DNA from: Ruminococcus sp.
GTDB taxonomy: Bacteria > Bacillota > Clostridia > Oscillospirales > Ruminococcaceae
Direction: 5' to 3'
DNA: 64,000 bases
Assembly: GCA_017542125.1 (NCBI GenBank)
Contig: JAFXXU010000058.1
Span: 62,001 to 126,000, forward strand
The notes beneath the pieces were generated by a model, which was given only the letters and a program-made list of their open reading frames with translations, was not told the DNA's origin and did not search any database. The position numbers and the translations under genes are program-made. Positions 50,808-60,452 of this stretch are shown piece by piece (the stretch's first letter is position 1; each line of letters opens with the position of its first letter).

Positions 50808-51965
50808 ATGAAGGATATCTTTGGATATGTTCTCTGCGTTGCCATAGCCATACTGATGGCTGTTATGATCGACGGCAGCGGCGGAGTGCTGATCGCTGTG
50901 ATCCTGCTGGTCGCGCTGATAGTTTCGGTCTTCTACCGAAACTTTTTCAGCAAGCGGCTGGAGATCAGCATCGACTGCAAGCATAAGCTGTTGGCTAAAG
51001 GCGATGAGGTAGAGGTCAAGGTAAGCGTTCGCAAACTGAGCCGATTGCCCTCGCCAATCATAGAGCTTGAGCTTGAGACCTCTCAGCAGTTCTCGCCCAA
51101 GGAGAATTCGGGGCTCCGTTTCTCGATCCCTCCCGGGCAGGACAGCATTGTGGTGCCTATCGTGTTTACTGCCGATCATTCGGGCAAGTCGTTTATACGT
51201 CTGTCGCGCCTCGAGATCGTTGACTTCCTGGGGCTTTGGCACAAGCCTATCCCTCTGCCGGAGGAGAACACGCTTATCAACACCAAGATTATGCCCCGCG
51301 TCCACGATACCGGTACGCAGGCTGAGGTCATCAGAACGGCGACCGATAACACCGGTTTTGACGACAACGAGGAGGAGACCTCCGAGACCGCTGTGGGCTC
51401 CACCGGCACACCCGGATATGAGCACCGTGTCTACAATCCCGGAGACCCCATTAAAAAGATCAACTGGAAGCTCTCGTCAAAGCGCAGCATCTATATGGTC
51501 AGGCTGGATGAGAAGCTGTCTGTTACAAGCCAGATATTCATTCTTGATATTCCAATACTCCCTGATATGAAGGATTACAGCTGTCAGAAGGCTGATGTTA
51601 TCATCGAGGGAGCACTCGCAATGCTGGCAATGCTTACTCAGCAGGGGCTTGAGACCGATTTTTACTATTATATAGGTAAATGGCGTGTTATGCCTATAAA
51701 AACTCTCGGTGATGTTGATCTTCTTGCGGAGGATCTTGCCGAGCTTACTCCCTGCAGCCCCACGGACAGGCTCCCGAAGGATGCTGTCAAAAAGGGGACT
51801 TCTCTCTGTTTTACAACGATCGAGAGCAAGGATACTCAACTTGCCGAAGAGCTGCGAGCCTATCGGAACGTGGTCTATATCGTCGGGATGAACAGCGGCT
51901 TTGACCGCAGCTTCGGTGATGTCTGGACCTGCTCGGAGGAATTTGAATTCAAGCACGTTAATTGA
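50808..51965 (+). CDS. DUF58 family membrane protein
   Basis: 385 residues. Two close membrane helices at the start (about 2-45), then a beta-rich domain and the DUF58 block 'YEHRVYNPGDPIKKINWKLSSK', followed by a VWA-like fold. Known: DUF58 proteins pair with MoxR and transglutaminase-like proteins. Start ATG 50808, 1 nt after the moxR stop, is chosen because it begins the first membrane helix; the ATG at 50793 has no ribosome site. Confidence 0.87.
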   Translation: MKDIFGYVLCVAIAILMAVMIDGSGGVLIAVILLVALIVSVFYRNFFSKRLEISIDCKHKLLAKGDEVEVKVSVRKLSRLPSPIIELELETSQQFSPKENSGLRFSIPPGQDSIVVPIVFTADHSGKSFIRLSRLEIVDFLGLWHKPIPLPEENTLINTKIMPRVHDTGTQAEVIRTATDNTGFDDNEEETSETAVGSTGTPGYEHRVYNPGDPIKKINWKLSSKRSIYMVRLDEKLSVTSQIFILDIPILPDMKDYSCQKADVIIEGALAMLAMLTQQGLETDFYYYIGKWRVMPIKTLGDVDLLAEDLAELTPCSPTDRLPKDAVKKGTSLCFTTIESKDTQLAEELRAYRNVVYIVGMNSGFDRSFGDVWTCSEEFEFKHVN

Positions 51966-51984
51966 TTTGGGATGCATACATTTT

Positions 51985-54177
51985 ATGGAAAAGATCAAAA
52001 AGAAGACAATTGAATTTCTGAGCAGGTCGGGTATGCCTGTGCTCCTGGCGAGCATCATCGCCTTTTTGGTCGTGCAGTGCTATTTCTATGAGCAGAGGTG
52101 GCTCTATACCTTTTTGTTTGCCGCCGCTTCGGTAGTGCTGTTTTTGTTTTTTGACCGCCTCAGGAAACATAAGTTCCTGGGTACTGTCATTTACCTTGCA
52201 GTCCTTGGCGGTGTGGGGTTCCTTGCCTCTCGCCTGATGCGCTGGGGATGGTCGAATTCCTCTGTTACCTTTACCGATTGGTTCTACCTGAACCGTGATA
52301 CTGCTGGCTTCAATATCTACTACTTTATGCTGGTGTACCTCTTCGGGGGATTTTTCTTAGTCAGCATTATATATTACTTCACCAGGATACGTTTCCGCAG
52401 CCTTGGGTTGATGCTCTGCCTGCTGTTCCCATTTGTTATCTACGCCAAAAGAGCAGACAATATGACCAGCTTTCAGGTAACGCTCATCATAACAGTATTT
52501 CTGGCGATAATTGTCCACGAGAGGCAGAACCATATCTCGGCAAAGGTCAAGCCGGTGAGGGACATCTCTTATCTTGTCTCTGTGGCGCTGTTTGTTTCCT
52601 TTGCGGGAGCGCTGGCAATGATACTCCCGAAGCCCGAGGTCAAATCAGTGCTTGAAAAGGATTCTCACGCCTTTGATATCACACCGCTGAATAACAGCTC
52701 CGGAAACTACAGCACTTATTCAAGAGTATCCTCTGCAAGGTACGGCGCCAGCTATACCAATCAGATAATGTTCTATGCCGAGTCGGATTATTTGACTGAC
52801 ACCTACTATCTAAAGCGTCAGTCATATGACACCTTCTATGATGACATTTGGCATAACGATAACATTTCAGAAAAATATACCGATTACAGCTATTATTCCA
52901 CTGTCAACATTGACCGCAAGACCTTCTATGAACAGCTTGCCGGTTTAGCCGCAACAGGTAAATACACCTCATACGGGCTTGACCCCAAGCTCTTTGATCT
53001 GCCCGAGATGAAAGCTTATTCTTTCCGGGTATATGATGAGGACTTCAAAGCATCTTATGTACCTGCTCCGTTGGCAGTTATAGCAAAGCGCTTTGATGAT
53101 GCTCTGGAAGATCCTTATTATCTCTACGGTGACGGTGAGATCTCGGTCAAGAATGTGGACAGGGATTATGACTATACCGTCAGCTATTATCCGCAGACCC
53201 CGGAATATGTATATTTTGCCTCTGAGCTGGGTATGACTGGTGAGCAGTATTATTCTATGCTTATTGAGGCTGTGGACAACGGTGATCTTACCGATTCTTC
53301 CTTGCTTGATCAGTATATAAAGGCATATCAGAACTATACAGGAAACGTCGAATATACTGACAGGATGTACGATCTGGCCCGTGAGATCACAAATGACTGT
53401 ACCTCGGATTTCCAGAAGGCAAATGCTCTGTGCAACTACTTCTCCGGCAACGGTTTCCTTTACGATCTCAGCTATACTCCCCCAGATGAATCCATAGATT
53501 ATTTCCTCTTTGAGGGCAAGACAGGCGTCTGCACCAGCTATGCCACGGCTATGGCTATAATGGCAAGGCTTGTAGGCCTCCCGGCCAGGTATGTTGAGGG
53601 CTTTGCAGCCTATGAAACTCAGGATGACGGTGCTCTTGTTATCCGTGATGCTCACGCTCACGCTTATGTAGAGGTCTTCATCCCCGGTGCCGGCTGGCTG
53701 GATTTTGACCCGACTATTGCAGACTATGCTGCCGACTATTCTCAGGCGGGGACCGGAGCCCTTGCTTGGCTCTGGGATTATCTCGACCGCTCGCTGGTGT
53801 TCATTTTCGTTGTGCTGTTTGTGATCATCGTTATAATGTATGACAGGATCCTTGAGCTCGTTTTCAGGATCAGGCAGCATTTCGTCAAGGGAGATGAAAG
53901 GATCGTCAGATTGTATGCCAGGACGGTAAAGCTCCTGGGCAAAGCAGGAGGGGAGTCGTTGGAGGCTTACACCCCTGCGATGATCTGCAAGTATGCTGTT
54001 CTCAATAACAATGCCGATGTACAGCCGATAGCTTCGCTGTTTGAGCGCACTTGCTTCGGCGGTATCCCTCTTGAAGATGCAGAATATGACAGAGTCTACA
54101 AGCATTATAAAGAGAACTATAAGCTACTGAGAAAACGTCCCAAGCCTAAGAGAATAAAAGCCGTCACTCAGGCATAA
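51985..54177 (+). CDS. Membrane transglutaminase-like protein (TgpA type)
   Basis: 730 residues. Five or six N-terminal helices (about 18-220), an outer domain, a transglutaminase core with C516 ('GVCTSYATAMAIM'), H559 ('HAHAYVEVF') and D575 ('WLDFDPT'), one more helix (about 597-620) and a cytoplasmic tail. The triad is complete, so it may be a protease or cross-linking enzyme. It ends the MoxR-DUF58-transglutaminase operon; substrate unknown. The ribosome site before ATG 51985 is weak. Confidence 0.87.
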   Translation: MEKIKKKTIEFLSRSGMPVLLASIIAFLVVQCYFYEQRWLYTFLFAAASVVLFLFFDRLRKHKFLGTVIYLAVLGGVGFLASRLMRWGWSNSSVTFTDWFYLNRDTAGFNIYYFMLVYLFGGFFLVSIIYYFTRIRFRSLGLMLCLLFPFVIYAKRADNMTSFQVTLIITVFLAIIVHERQNHISAKVKPVRDISYLVSVALFVSFAGALAMILPKPEVKSVLEKDSHAFDITPLNNSSGNYSTYSRVSSARYGASYTNQIMFYAESDYLTDTYYLKRQSYDTFYDDIWHNDNISEKYTDYSYYSTVNIDRKTFYEQLAGLAATGKYTSYGLDPKLFDLPEMKAYSFRVYDEDFKASYVPAPLAVIAKRFDDALEDPYYLYGDGEISVKNVDRDYDYTVSYYPQTPEYVYFASELGMTGEQYYSMLIEAVDNGDLTDSSLLDQYIKAYQNYTGNVEYTDRMYDLAREITNDCTSDFQKANALCNYFSGNGFLYDLSYTPPDESIDYFLFEGKTGVCTSYATAMAIMARLVGLPARYVEGFAAYETQDDGALVIRDAHAHAYVEVFIPGAGWLDFDPTIADYAADYSQAGTGALAWLWDYLDRSLVFIFVVLFVIIVIMYDRILELVFRIRQHFVKGDERIVRLYARTVKLLGKAGGESLEAYTPAMICKYAVLNNNADVQPIASLFERTCFGGIPLEDAEYDRVYKHYKENYKLLRKRPKPKRIKAVTQA

Positions 54178-54182
54178 AAAAC

Positions 54183-54214
54183 GACCCGGAAGCTGAGATC
54201 AGCTTCCGGGTCTT
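54183..54214. terminator. Bidirectional terminator
   Basis: GACCCGGAAGCTGA (54183-54196) pairs with TCAGCTTCCGGGTC (54199-54212), with A-rich (54176-54182) and T-rich flanks. It lies between the convergent transglutaminase and dapB genes. Confidence 0.88.
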
Positions 54215-54227
54215 GTGTTTTAAAGGA

Positions 54228-54983
54228 TCACTTGTCTGCAAGCATACTGCTCATATCGTAGAGCCCTGCCTGCTTACCGTTGAGGAATACAGCTGCATTT
54301 ACAGCACCTACTGCAAATACTGATTTGGAGTGTGCCTCGTGTTTGAGGGTGATGACCTCGTCACGTCCGGCAAAAATTATCTCGTGTTCGCCCACGATGG
54401 TACCGCCCCTGATGGAGTGCATACCGATCTCAGTCTTGCTTCTCTTCTGCCTTACTGAATGACGGTCGTAAACATATGTATAGGGCTTTTCAAGCTCGTT
54501 GTTGATAGCGTCGGCAAGCATGATAGCCGTGCCGCTGGGAGCGTCCAGCTTCTGGTTGTGATGCTTCTCAACGATCTCAATATCGAACTGCCCGCCGAGA
54601 ACTGAAACCGCTTTCTTTGCAAGCTCCGCCATAAGATTGATGCCCAGTGACATATTAAAGGTGAAGAACAGAGGAATCTGCTCAGCAGCCTTTTTGATCT
54701 GTTCGATCTGTTCCTGGGTGTAGCCCGTGGTGGCAACAACAACGGCTGTGCCGTTTGCAAGGCAATAATCCAGCATCTCGTCAAGCACAGATGGGTGAGA
54801 GAAGTCGATGATCACATCGGGCTTTTCCTTCAGAGACGAAAAGCTGTGATAGATAGGGAACTTAGCGCCTCCGTCAAGCTTGTCGATACCGGCTACAACT
54901 CTGCAATCGCTGCGCCCGCTGATTATATCGGCGATGACTCTGCCCATTTTTCCGCAGGCTCCGCAGATAACTATATCGGTCAT
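54228..54983 (-). CDS. dapB: 4-hydroxy-tetrahydrodipicolinate reductase
   Basis: 251 residues. 'VICGACGKMGRVIADII' NAD(P) loop, 'EIVEKHHNQKLDAPSGTA' catalytic His-Lys block and 'GEHEIIFAGRDEVI' are present. It reduces the DapA product in the lysine/diaminopimelate path; dipicolinate for spores comes off the same path. Start ATG 54983 follows AAAGGATG; the ATG at 54992 is too near it. Last gene of asd-dapA-dapB. Confidence 0.96.
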   Translation of the reverse strand: MTDIVICGACGKMGRVIADIISGRSDCRVVAGIDKLDGGAKFPIYHSFSSLKEKPDVIIDFSHPSVLDEMLDYCLANGTAVVVATTGYTQEQIEQIKKAAEQIPLFFTFNMSLGINLMAELAKKAVSVLGGQFDIEIVEKHHNQKLDAPSGTAIMLADAINNELEKPYTYVYDRHSVRQKRSKTEIGMHSIRGGTIVGEHEIIFAGRDEVITLKHEAHSKSVFAVGAVNAAVFLNGKQAGLYDMSSMLADK

Positions 54984-55049
54984 AATTAACATCCTTTCGT
55001 TATGTTATGAAAACGGGGCGACTTATGCCGCCCCGTCAGTCGATACGGA

Positions 55050-55940
55050 TCACTTGATCAGGCCGAGAGCTCTCATTGTACCTTCGAGCTTCTCCTTGTT
55101 CTGATCGCTGAGCTCGGTAAGAGGCATCCTGCAGGGACCTGCCTTGAAGCCCATAGCATTAAGAGCGTGCTTAACGGGAATGGGGTTAACGTCGCAGAAA
55201 AGATCCTTTGCCAGCTTCTGTACCCTGAACATCTTCTCTCTTGCAAGAGGATAGTTGTTTTCAAGGCAGAGAGTTGCGATCTCGTGAGTCTCGAAAGGCA
55301 TAACGTTTGAAAGCACAGAGATAACGCCCTTTGCACCGAGAGCCATAATGGGGATGATCTGATCGTCGTTGCCGGAATATATATCCAGTTCGTCGCCGCA
55401 GAGAGCAGCGATCTGTGCGATCTGGCTGATGTTGCCGCTTGCTTCCTTGATAGCTACGATATTGGGGATCTTAGCCAGCTCAACGCAGGTCTCGGGAGTG
55501 ATGTTAACGCCCGTTCTGGATGATACGCTGTAAACGATGATCGGGAGAGAAACGCTCTCGGCGATCATCTGATAGTGCTTGATAAGACCTGCCTGTGAGC
55601 ACTTGTTGTAATAGGGGGTTACGAGAAGCAGAGCGTCAGCGCCCAGCTTCTCAGCCTCCTGGGATAGATGAATGGCATAAGCGGTATCGTTAGAGCCGGT
55701 GCCGGCAATAACTGGAACCCTCTTAGCGGTCTTCTCGATCGCATACTTGATACACTCAACGTGCTCTTCGTCGGTCATGGTAGCGCTTTCACCTGTGGTG
55801 CCGCAGATGATGATAGCGTCGGTGCCGTTGTCGATGTTGAAATCAATGAGCCTGCCCAGTTCCTCATAGTTAACGGAGCCGTCCTCATTGAAGGGTGTGG
55901 CGATAGCAACGCCTGCACCGGTAAAGATCGTATTCTTCAT
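55050..55940 (-). CDS. dapA: 4-hydroxy-tetrahydrodipicolinate synthase
   Basis: 296 residues. Schiff-base Lys is K165 ('VAIKEASGN'); 'GTTGESATMTDEEH' and the Tyr of 'VYSVSSRTG' fit the active site. It condenses pyruvate with aspartate semialdehyde. AAGGAG precedes the ATG; it lies between asd and dapB in one transcript under the lysine riboswitch. Confidence 0.96.
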   Translation of the reverse strand: MKNTIFTGAGVAIATPFNEDGSVNYEELGRLIDFNIDNGTDAIIICGTTGESATMTDEEHVECIKYAIEKTAKRVPVIAGTGSNDTAYAIHLSQEAEKLGADALLLVTPYYNKCSQAGLIKHYQMIAESVSLPIIVYSVSSRTGVNITPETCVELAKIPNIVAIKEASGNISQIAQIAALCGDELDIYSGNDDQIIPIMALGAKGVISVLSNVMPFETHEIATLCLENNYPLAREKMFRVQKLAKDLFCDVNPIPVKHALNAMGFKAGPCRMPLTELSDQNKEKLEGTMRALGLIK

Positions 55941-55983
55941 AATAATTCTCCTTTATGGAAAAACGTGATGATAAGTTTTCTTA

Positions 55984-57066
55984 TCAATCAAAATAGCCCT
56001 TTGCTGCAAGCAGCTCTGCAAGCAGGACTGCACCGCCGGCAGCGCCTCTCAGCGTATTGTGAGACAGGCAAACGAACTTGTAGTCATACTGCGTATCCTC
56101 GCGCAGACGGCCGATGGAAACAGCCATACCGCCTTCAAGATCTCTGTCGAGCTTGGGCTGAGGTCTGTTATCCTCCTCAAAGTAGTTGAGGAACTGCTTG
56201 GGAGCAGAGGGAAGAGCAAGCTCCTGAGGAACGCCTGCAAACTCCTTCCAGGCCTTGAGCATCTCTTCCTTAGAGGGCTTCTTTTCAAAGCTTACGAAAA
56301 CAGCAGCCGTATGACCATCGGAAACGGGAACTCTCAGGCACTGAGCCGTGATGGAGGGCTCGCTTGCGGGAACGATCTTGTCGCCCTCGATGCTGCCCCA
56401 GATCTTCAGAGGCTCCTTCTCGGATTTCTCCTCCTCGCCGCCGATGTAGGGGATAACATTGTCGATGATCTCGGGCATCGTCTCAAACGTTCTGCCTGCA
56501 CCGGAAATAGCCTGATACGTGCAGACCAGAGCCTTCGTGACCTTGTAGTCCTTCATAAGCGGAGCAAGAGCGGGAACATAGCTCTGCAGCGAGCAGTTGG
56601 ACTTGACAGCGATGAAGCCTCTCTTCGTGCCGAGACGCTTTCTCTGAGCAGCGATGATCTCGATATGCTCGGGGTTGATCTCGGGGATGACCATAGGAAC
56701 GTCATCCGTAAATCTGTGAGCGGAGTTGTTGGAGACGATGGGGCACTCAGCCTTAGCGTACTTCTCCTCCAGAGCACGGATCTCATCCTTCTTCATATCA
56801 ACAGCACAGAAGCAGAAGTCTACCATAGAAGCAAGCTTCTCAACATCTTCCTCTGCGTTCATGATCACCATGTCAGCCATAGACTCGGGCATAGGATCCT
56901 TGAGCTTCCACTTGGAGCCTGCTGCCTCTCTGTATGTCTTGCCGGCGCTCCTTGCAGACGCGGCGAGCGCAACAACGTCAAACCAGGGGTGCTTATCAAG
57001 GATCAGAGCGAACCTCTGACCTACCATACCCGTAGCACCAATGATGCCGACCTTGAATTTCTTCAT
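55984..57066 (-). CDS. asd: Aspartate-semialdehyde dehydrogenase (archaeal/fungal type)
   Basis: 360 residues. 'GIIGATGMVGQRFALIL' NADP loop and active Cys158 in 'VKSNCSLQSYVPALAP', with 'AISGAGRTFETMPEI'. The sequence is of the class found in archaea, fungi and some Firmicutes, not of the E. coli class. It reduces aspartyl phosphate to the semialdehyde. Start ATG 57066 follows GGGAG by 8 nt; the frame is open 26 codons further up but lies in the leader. Confidence 0.93.
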   Translation of the reverse strand: MKKFKVGIIGATGMVGQRFALILDKHPWFDVVALAASARSAGKTYREAAGSKWKLKDPMPESMADMVIMNAEEDVEKLASMVDFCFCAVDMKKDEIRALEEKYAKAECPIVSNNSAHRFTDDVPMVIPEINPEHIEIIAAQRKRLGTKRGFIAVKSNCSLQSYVPALAPLMKDYKVTKALVCTYQAISGAGRTFETMPEIIDNVIPYIGGEEEKSEKEPLKIWGSIEGDKIVPASEPSITAQCLRVPVSDGHTAAVFVSFEKKPSKEEMLKAWKEFAGVPQELALPSAPKQFLNYFEEDNRPQPKLDRDLEGGMAVSIGRLREDTQYDYKFVCLSHNTLRGAAGGAVLLAELLAAKGYFD

Positions 57067-57169
57067 TTGTAATACTCCCTTTCTTTGGATGTTCGTATGT
57101 GCCTTTTTGCCAAAACTTAATAGTATAAGGCAATTATATTGCACAAAACATAAAATTTACAGAGATAAT

Positions 57170-57193
57170 AAAAAAACAGGTTGAAAACCTGTT
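57170..57193 (-). terminator. Expression-platform terminator of the lysine riboswitch
   Basis: On the minus strand AACAGGTT (57193-57186) pairs with AACCTGTT (57182-57175), followed by TTTTT. It lies between the aptamer and asd, about 100 nt before the asd start. A second small stem CATCAT/ATGATG (57254-57270) follows the aptamer. Confidence 0.8.
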
Positions 57194-57264
57194 CATCATA
57201 CAATATAATAAGAATGTTGACACAAAAGATTTTATGCCGATAGCACTCCATCATAATGCATGAT

Positions 57265-57411
57265 GACAACCGAGGCTCTCTTAAAGCAGCGGTCAGCTGC
57301 AGGCTCCCAACACCTGCGCTTCGGCGGTCGCGCCTTTCACATTCCCCATAGGCTTTGGTGCCGTGACATAAAGTCGGAGAATGGTACTGATCTTGACCGC
57401 GCCTCTATCTC
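57265..57411 (-). ncRNA. Lysine riboswitch (L box) of asd-dapA-dapB
   Basis: Minus-strand RNA of about 147 nt. It opens AGATAGAGGCGCG and TCAAGATCAGTA, like lysC of Bacillus (AGATAGAGGTGCG...TCAAGAGTA). Later come GGGGAATGTGAAAGGCGCGA, GCCGAAGC and TTGGGAGCC in the expected order, and GAGAGCCTC closes the multi-branch core. Known: lysine binding favours the downstream terminator. Position before asd-dapA-dapB fits fully. Confidence 0.85.
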
Positions 57412-57420
57412 TTGCAATAT

Positions 57421-57449
57421 ATCATATCAGATAATTATCGATATGTCAA
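57421..57449 (-). promoter_or_regulatory. Promoter of the riboswitch-asd-dapA-dapB transcript
   Basis: On the minus strand TTGACA (57449-57444), 17-nt spacer, TATGAT (57426-57421). Start of RNA is expected about 57414, right at the aptamer. Confidence 0.88.
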
Positions 57450-57530
57450 GTGCGCAGAGAAAAAAACTTTTAATAATTTGTAAATATATCGCAGGAGAGC
57501 ATCCGGTCTCCTGCTGTACAGGAGAATACT

Positions 57531-58580
57531 ATGCTTGATCTGAATAACATGAAGCGTTCCGATTTTTATTATGACCTCCCCGAGGAGCTTATCGCCCAGA
57601 CTCCCATCGAGCCGAGAAATGCTTCGAGGATGATGTGCCTTGACCGTGAGAGCGGCAGCACAGAGCATCTTCATTTCTATAATCTATGCGATAAGCTGAA
57701 AAAGGGTGACTTGCTGGTACTTAACGACAGCCGCGTTATCCCCGCAAGGATCTATGGCGAAAAGGAGGACAACGGCACCTTTATAGAGTTTTTGCTTCTC
57801 GAACAGAAGGAGAATATGAAGTGGGAAATACTTTGCCGCCCGGGCAAGAAAGCCAAGATAGGTACTCGTTTTTCTTTCGGAGGCGGAAAGCTCAGGGCTG
57901 TCATCACCGATATCCTTGAGGACGGCAACCGCATAGCTGAATTTGAGTGCGAGGGGAGCCTTTTCGCTGTTCTGGATGAGATAGGTCAGATGCCCCTGCC
58001 CCCATACATAAAAGAAAAGCTCCGGGACAGAGAGCGTTATCAGACAGTATACTCCAATGAGCTGGGTTCCGCAGCTGCTCCTACCGCCGGTCTGCATTTC
58101 ACTAAGGAAATGCTCGCTGATCTGGAGAACAGGGGCATAAACATCGCTTATGTTACCCTCCACGTCGGGCTGGGGACATTCCGTCCGGTCAAGGAGGATA
58201 AAGTCCTCGACCACAAGATGCACTCGGAGCACTATGAGCTCCCCGAGCGCACGGCTCGCCTCATCAACGAGACCAAGCAGAACGGAGGGCGTGTGATAGC
58301 TGTCGGCACCACCTCCTGCCGCACTCTTGAAAGTGTTGCAACCTTCAAAGGCTGCATAGAGCCCTGCGAGGGATATACCGATATTTTCATCTATCCGGGC
58401 TACAAGTTCAAGGTGCTGGATGGGCTCATCACCAATTTCCACTTGCCCGAAAGCACGCTGATTATGCTCGTTTCAGCATTTGCCGGTTACGAGAACACTA
58501 TGAACGCCTACAAGACCGCTGTTGAAGAAAAATACAGGTTTTTCAGCTTCGGTGATTGTATGCTGATTGTAGACAAGTAA
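57531..58580 (+). CDS. queA: tRNA preQ1(34) S-adenosylmethionine ribosyltransferase-isomerase
   Basis: 349 residues. '[23 protein letters not shown]', '[14 protein letters not shown]', '[14 protein letters not shown]' and '[20 protein letters not shown]' are diagnostic. It moves the ribosyl part of SAM to preQ1 in tRNA, giving epoxyqueuosine. AGGAG stands 6 nt before ATG 57531. No tgt or yajC next to it: the neighbour is the integrated element. Confidence 0.96.
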   Translation: MLDLNNMKRSDFYYDLPEELIAQTPIEPRNASRMMCLDRESGSTEHLHFYNLCDKLKKGDLLVLNDSRVIPARIYGEKEDNGTFIEFLLLEQKENMKWEILCRPGKKAKIGTRFSFGGGKLRAVITDILEDGNRIAEFECEGSLFAVLDEIGQMPLPPYIKEKLRDRERYQTVYSNELGSAAAPTAGLHFTKEMLADLENRGINIAYVTLHVGLGTFRPVKEDKVLDHKMHSEHYELPERTARLINETKQNGGRVIAVGTTSCRTLESVATFKGCIEPCEGYTDIFIYPGYKFKVLDGLITNFHLPESTLIMLVSAFAGYENTMNAYKTAVEEKYRFFSFGDCMLIVDK

Positions 58581-58605
58581 TTTGATTAAAGCTAATAGTT
58601 CAAGC

Positions 58606-58641
58606 AAAAGCCGCAGAAATAGGCATCTGCGGCTTTTTTCT
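58606..58641. terminator. Terminator between queA and the recombinase
   Basis: AAGCCGCAG (58608-58616) pairs with CTGCGGCTT (58627-58635), preceded by A and followed by T6. It marks the junction of chromosome genes and the mobile element. Confidence 0.85.
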
Positions 58642-58644
58642 TTA

Positions 58645-60387
58645 TCATTTCTTGTATGTAAAGCGAAGCGAAATATCGTTTCTAAAAGTGATTTTTGAGA
58701 CGTTTCCGTCCAAAATCACGATATTTTTTACAACTTTTTTTATGAACAATTTCAACGTTTTGACATCGACTGTTCTTATTATTTTGTTGAAATCCACCTC
58801 TCGTAAAGAATTAAGACTTGATTGTATGATGAACATTGACGCCTTGTCGAAGAACTCCGTATCAGACATCACATAGTCGTCCTCTATGCTCGCATTAAGC
58901 TCCTTGACCCTCTCTTTGAGTGACGAGATGCTGTTCTCGATGCTCTGCTTCTGTATCATATAGTCTTTGTGAGATATAGCCTCGTCTCCGTAAAGAAAAA
59001 GCTGTTGTAGCCTTGCAAGAGCGTTTTCGTGCTTTTTAAGCTCAGACCTCAAAAGCTCCATTTCGTCAGAGCCGGAAGATGCTCTCCCGGACTCGGTTAT
59101 GATTATGTGTTGCGGATCACTTGACTCTGTGATAGCCTTTAAAAGATGTGCTGCTCCCTCCCTGTCTATTGAAGCCACGTCCCGCATAGCCTCTCCACGA
59201 AGCAGCTTGTTTGTCAGTGTTGTTACCGTCGTTGACTTTCCGACATTGTTGTGAGCCTTGACTATGTTTGCTATCAGATTGAACACGAATGGGCCAAGAG
59301 TCTTATCTGAGATGAATTTATTTGTGCATCCCTTGTGAGATCTCCTCGATGAGCAGAGGTAACAAGACGGCCTGTACCCGTCTGCTGTCACTCTGTCGGT
59401 TGACGCTACCATAGAAGCACCGCAGCTCCCACATTGAACGAGCCCGGAAAAGATGTGAACGTTCTTTCGCTGATATGTTTTTTGAGATACGCTCGCAAAG
59501 TTCCTCGATGACAGAGACGACTTAATTGACGCTTGTCGAGCCCTGTCTATGATTGCAGGATGATGATTTTCGACTGTTATCCACTCGCTCTCGTCTCTTA
59601 CATTAAGCGTAGAAGAATTGCCGAGGCTCCTTTCATCATGTTTGTTATACACCAAGTCTCCTACATAGAAAGGGCTTGTCAGTATCTTGTGCACCGTAGT
59701 AGGAGTGTAATTGAAGCCACGTTTGCTCTTGATGCCCCTGCTGTTTAGGTATTTCGCAACACGCATAAGAGATTGAAGCTCCTCGTACTTGTCGTAGATC
59801 AAGTTGACGATCTTTGCCTCCTCCTCATTCACCGAGATCTGTTTTGTTGACTTGTCATAGTCGTAACCGAATGGGATCCTCCCGCCGTTGTACTTCCCCT
59901 CATTCGCCCTCGAGACCATAACCGCAGAAACACGTTCCGACGTCATCTTGCGCTCGAGCTCTGCGAAGACGAGGATGATTTTCAGCATAGCCTCTCCCAT
60001 AGCAGAGGATGTGTCAAACTGCTCGTTCTTTGATACGAATGTAATTCCGAGACGTTTCAGCTCCTCATACATCGTTGCAAAGTCTATCAGATTTCTGCTT
60101 ATACGGTCAATCTTCCATACGACCACATGGGAGAACTCGCCTGAACGAAGCCTTGACATCATTCTTTGAAAAGCAGGACGTTCCGTATTCTTTGCTGAAT
60201 ATCCAGCATCCTCGAAAATTTCGTAGTTTTCTATGCCGAGCGCATAGCGAATGTAGTTTGACAGGTCCTCTCGCTGCATCGGCAGACTGTCCTTGTCAAT
60301 CTGATAGACGGTTGACACTCTTATGTACCCTGCTGCTTTTTTCTCTGTCAGTCTTTCCTCCAAGTTTTTCACATCAAACACCACCAT
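58645..60387 (-). CDS. Large serine recombinase (integrase)
   Basis: 580 residues. Resolvase domain with catalytic Ser25 in 'GYIRVST', 'VWKIDRISRN' and 'LERKMTSERV' Arg pairs; recombinase domain ('GGRIPFGYDYD', 'TPTTVHKILTSPFYVGD'); zinc ribbon CGSC...C (about 325-365); a long coiled coil near 455-510. Known: such enzymes integrate prophages and ICEs by attP x attB. Start ATG 60387 has no ribosome site; a TTG lies at 60393, and GGAGG occurs only inside the gene at codons 9-11. Translation may be controlled. Confidence 0.92.
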   Translation of the reverse strand: MVVFDVKNLEERLTEKKAAGYIRVSTVYQIDKDSLPMQREDLSNYIRYALGIENYEIFEDAGYSAKNTERPAFQRMMSRLRSGEFSHVVVWKIDRISRNLIDFATMYEELKRLGITFVSKNEQFDTSSAMGEAMLKIILVFAELERKMTSERVSAVMVSRANEGKYNGGRIPFGYDYDKSTKQISVNEEEAKIVNLIYDKYEELQSLMRVAKYLNSRGIKSKRGFNYTPTTVHKILTSPFYVGDLVYNKHDERSLGNSSTLNVRDESEWITVENHHPAIIDRARQASIKSSLSSRNFASVSQKTYQRKNVHIFSGLVQCGSCGASMVASTDRVTADGYRPSCYLCSSRRSHKGCTNKFISDKTLGPFVFNLIANIVKAHNNVGKSTTVTTLTNKLLRGEAMRDVASIDREGAAHLLKAITESSDPQHIIITESGRASSGSDEMELLRSELKKHENALARLQQLFLYGDEAISHKDYMIQKQSIENSISSLKERVKELNASIEDDYVMSDTEFFDKASMFIIQSSLNSLREVDFNKIIRTVDVKTLKLFIKKVVKNIVILDGNVSKITFRNDISLRFTYKK

Positions 60388-60396
60388 AGCCAATAA

Positions 60397-60437
60397 GGAG
60401 GCATAAGCACGGTTTTTAAGCCCTCTCTTATGCCTCC
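60397..60437 (-). repeat. Perfect inverted repeat before the recombinase gene
   Basis: GGAGGCATAAG (60397-60407) and CTTATGCCTCC (60427-60437), 19 nt apart, form an 11-bp hairpin. It lies between the XRE gene and the recombinase start, and its arms contain GGAGG, which may thus be masked. Confidence 0.6.
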
Positions 60438-60452
60438 CATAAATTTATACCC

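Noticed and set aside
56059..57072. 337-codon open frame on the plus strand opposite asd
   Set aside because: Antisense shadow of a complete asd gene that has its own start, ribosome site and riboswitch.
57265..57411. Possible T-box or SAM riboswitch before asd
   Set aside because: No T-box motif (TGGnACCGCG) and no SAM-I core; the lysine aptamer blocks are found in order instead.
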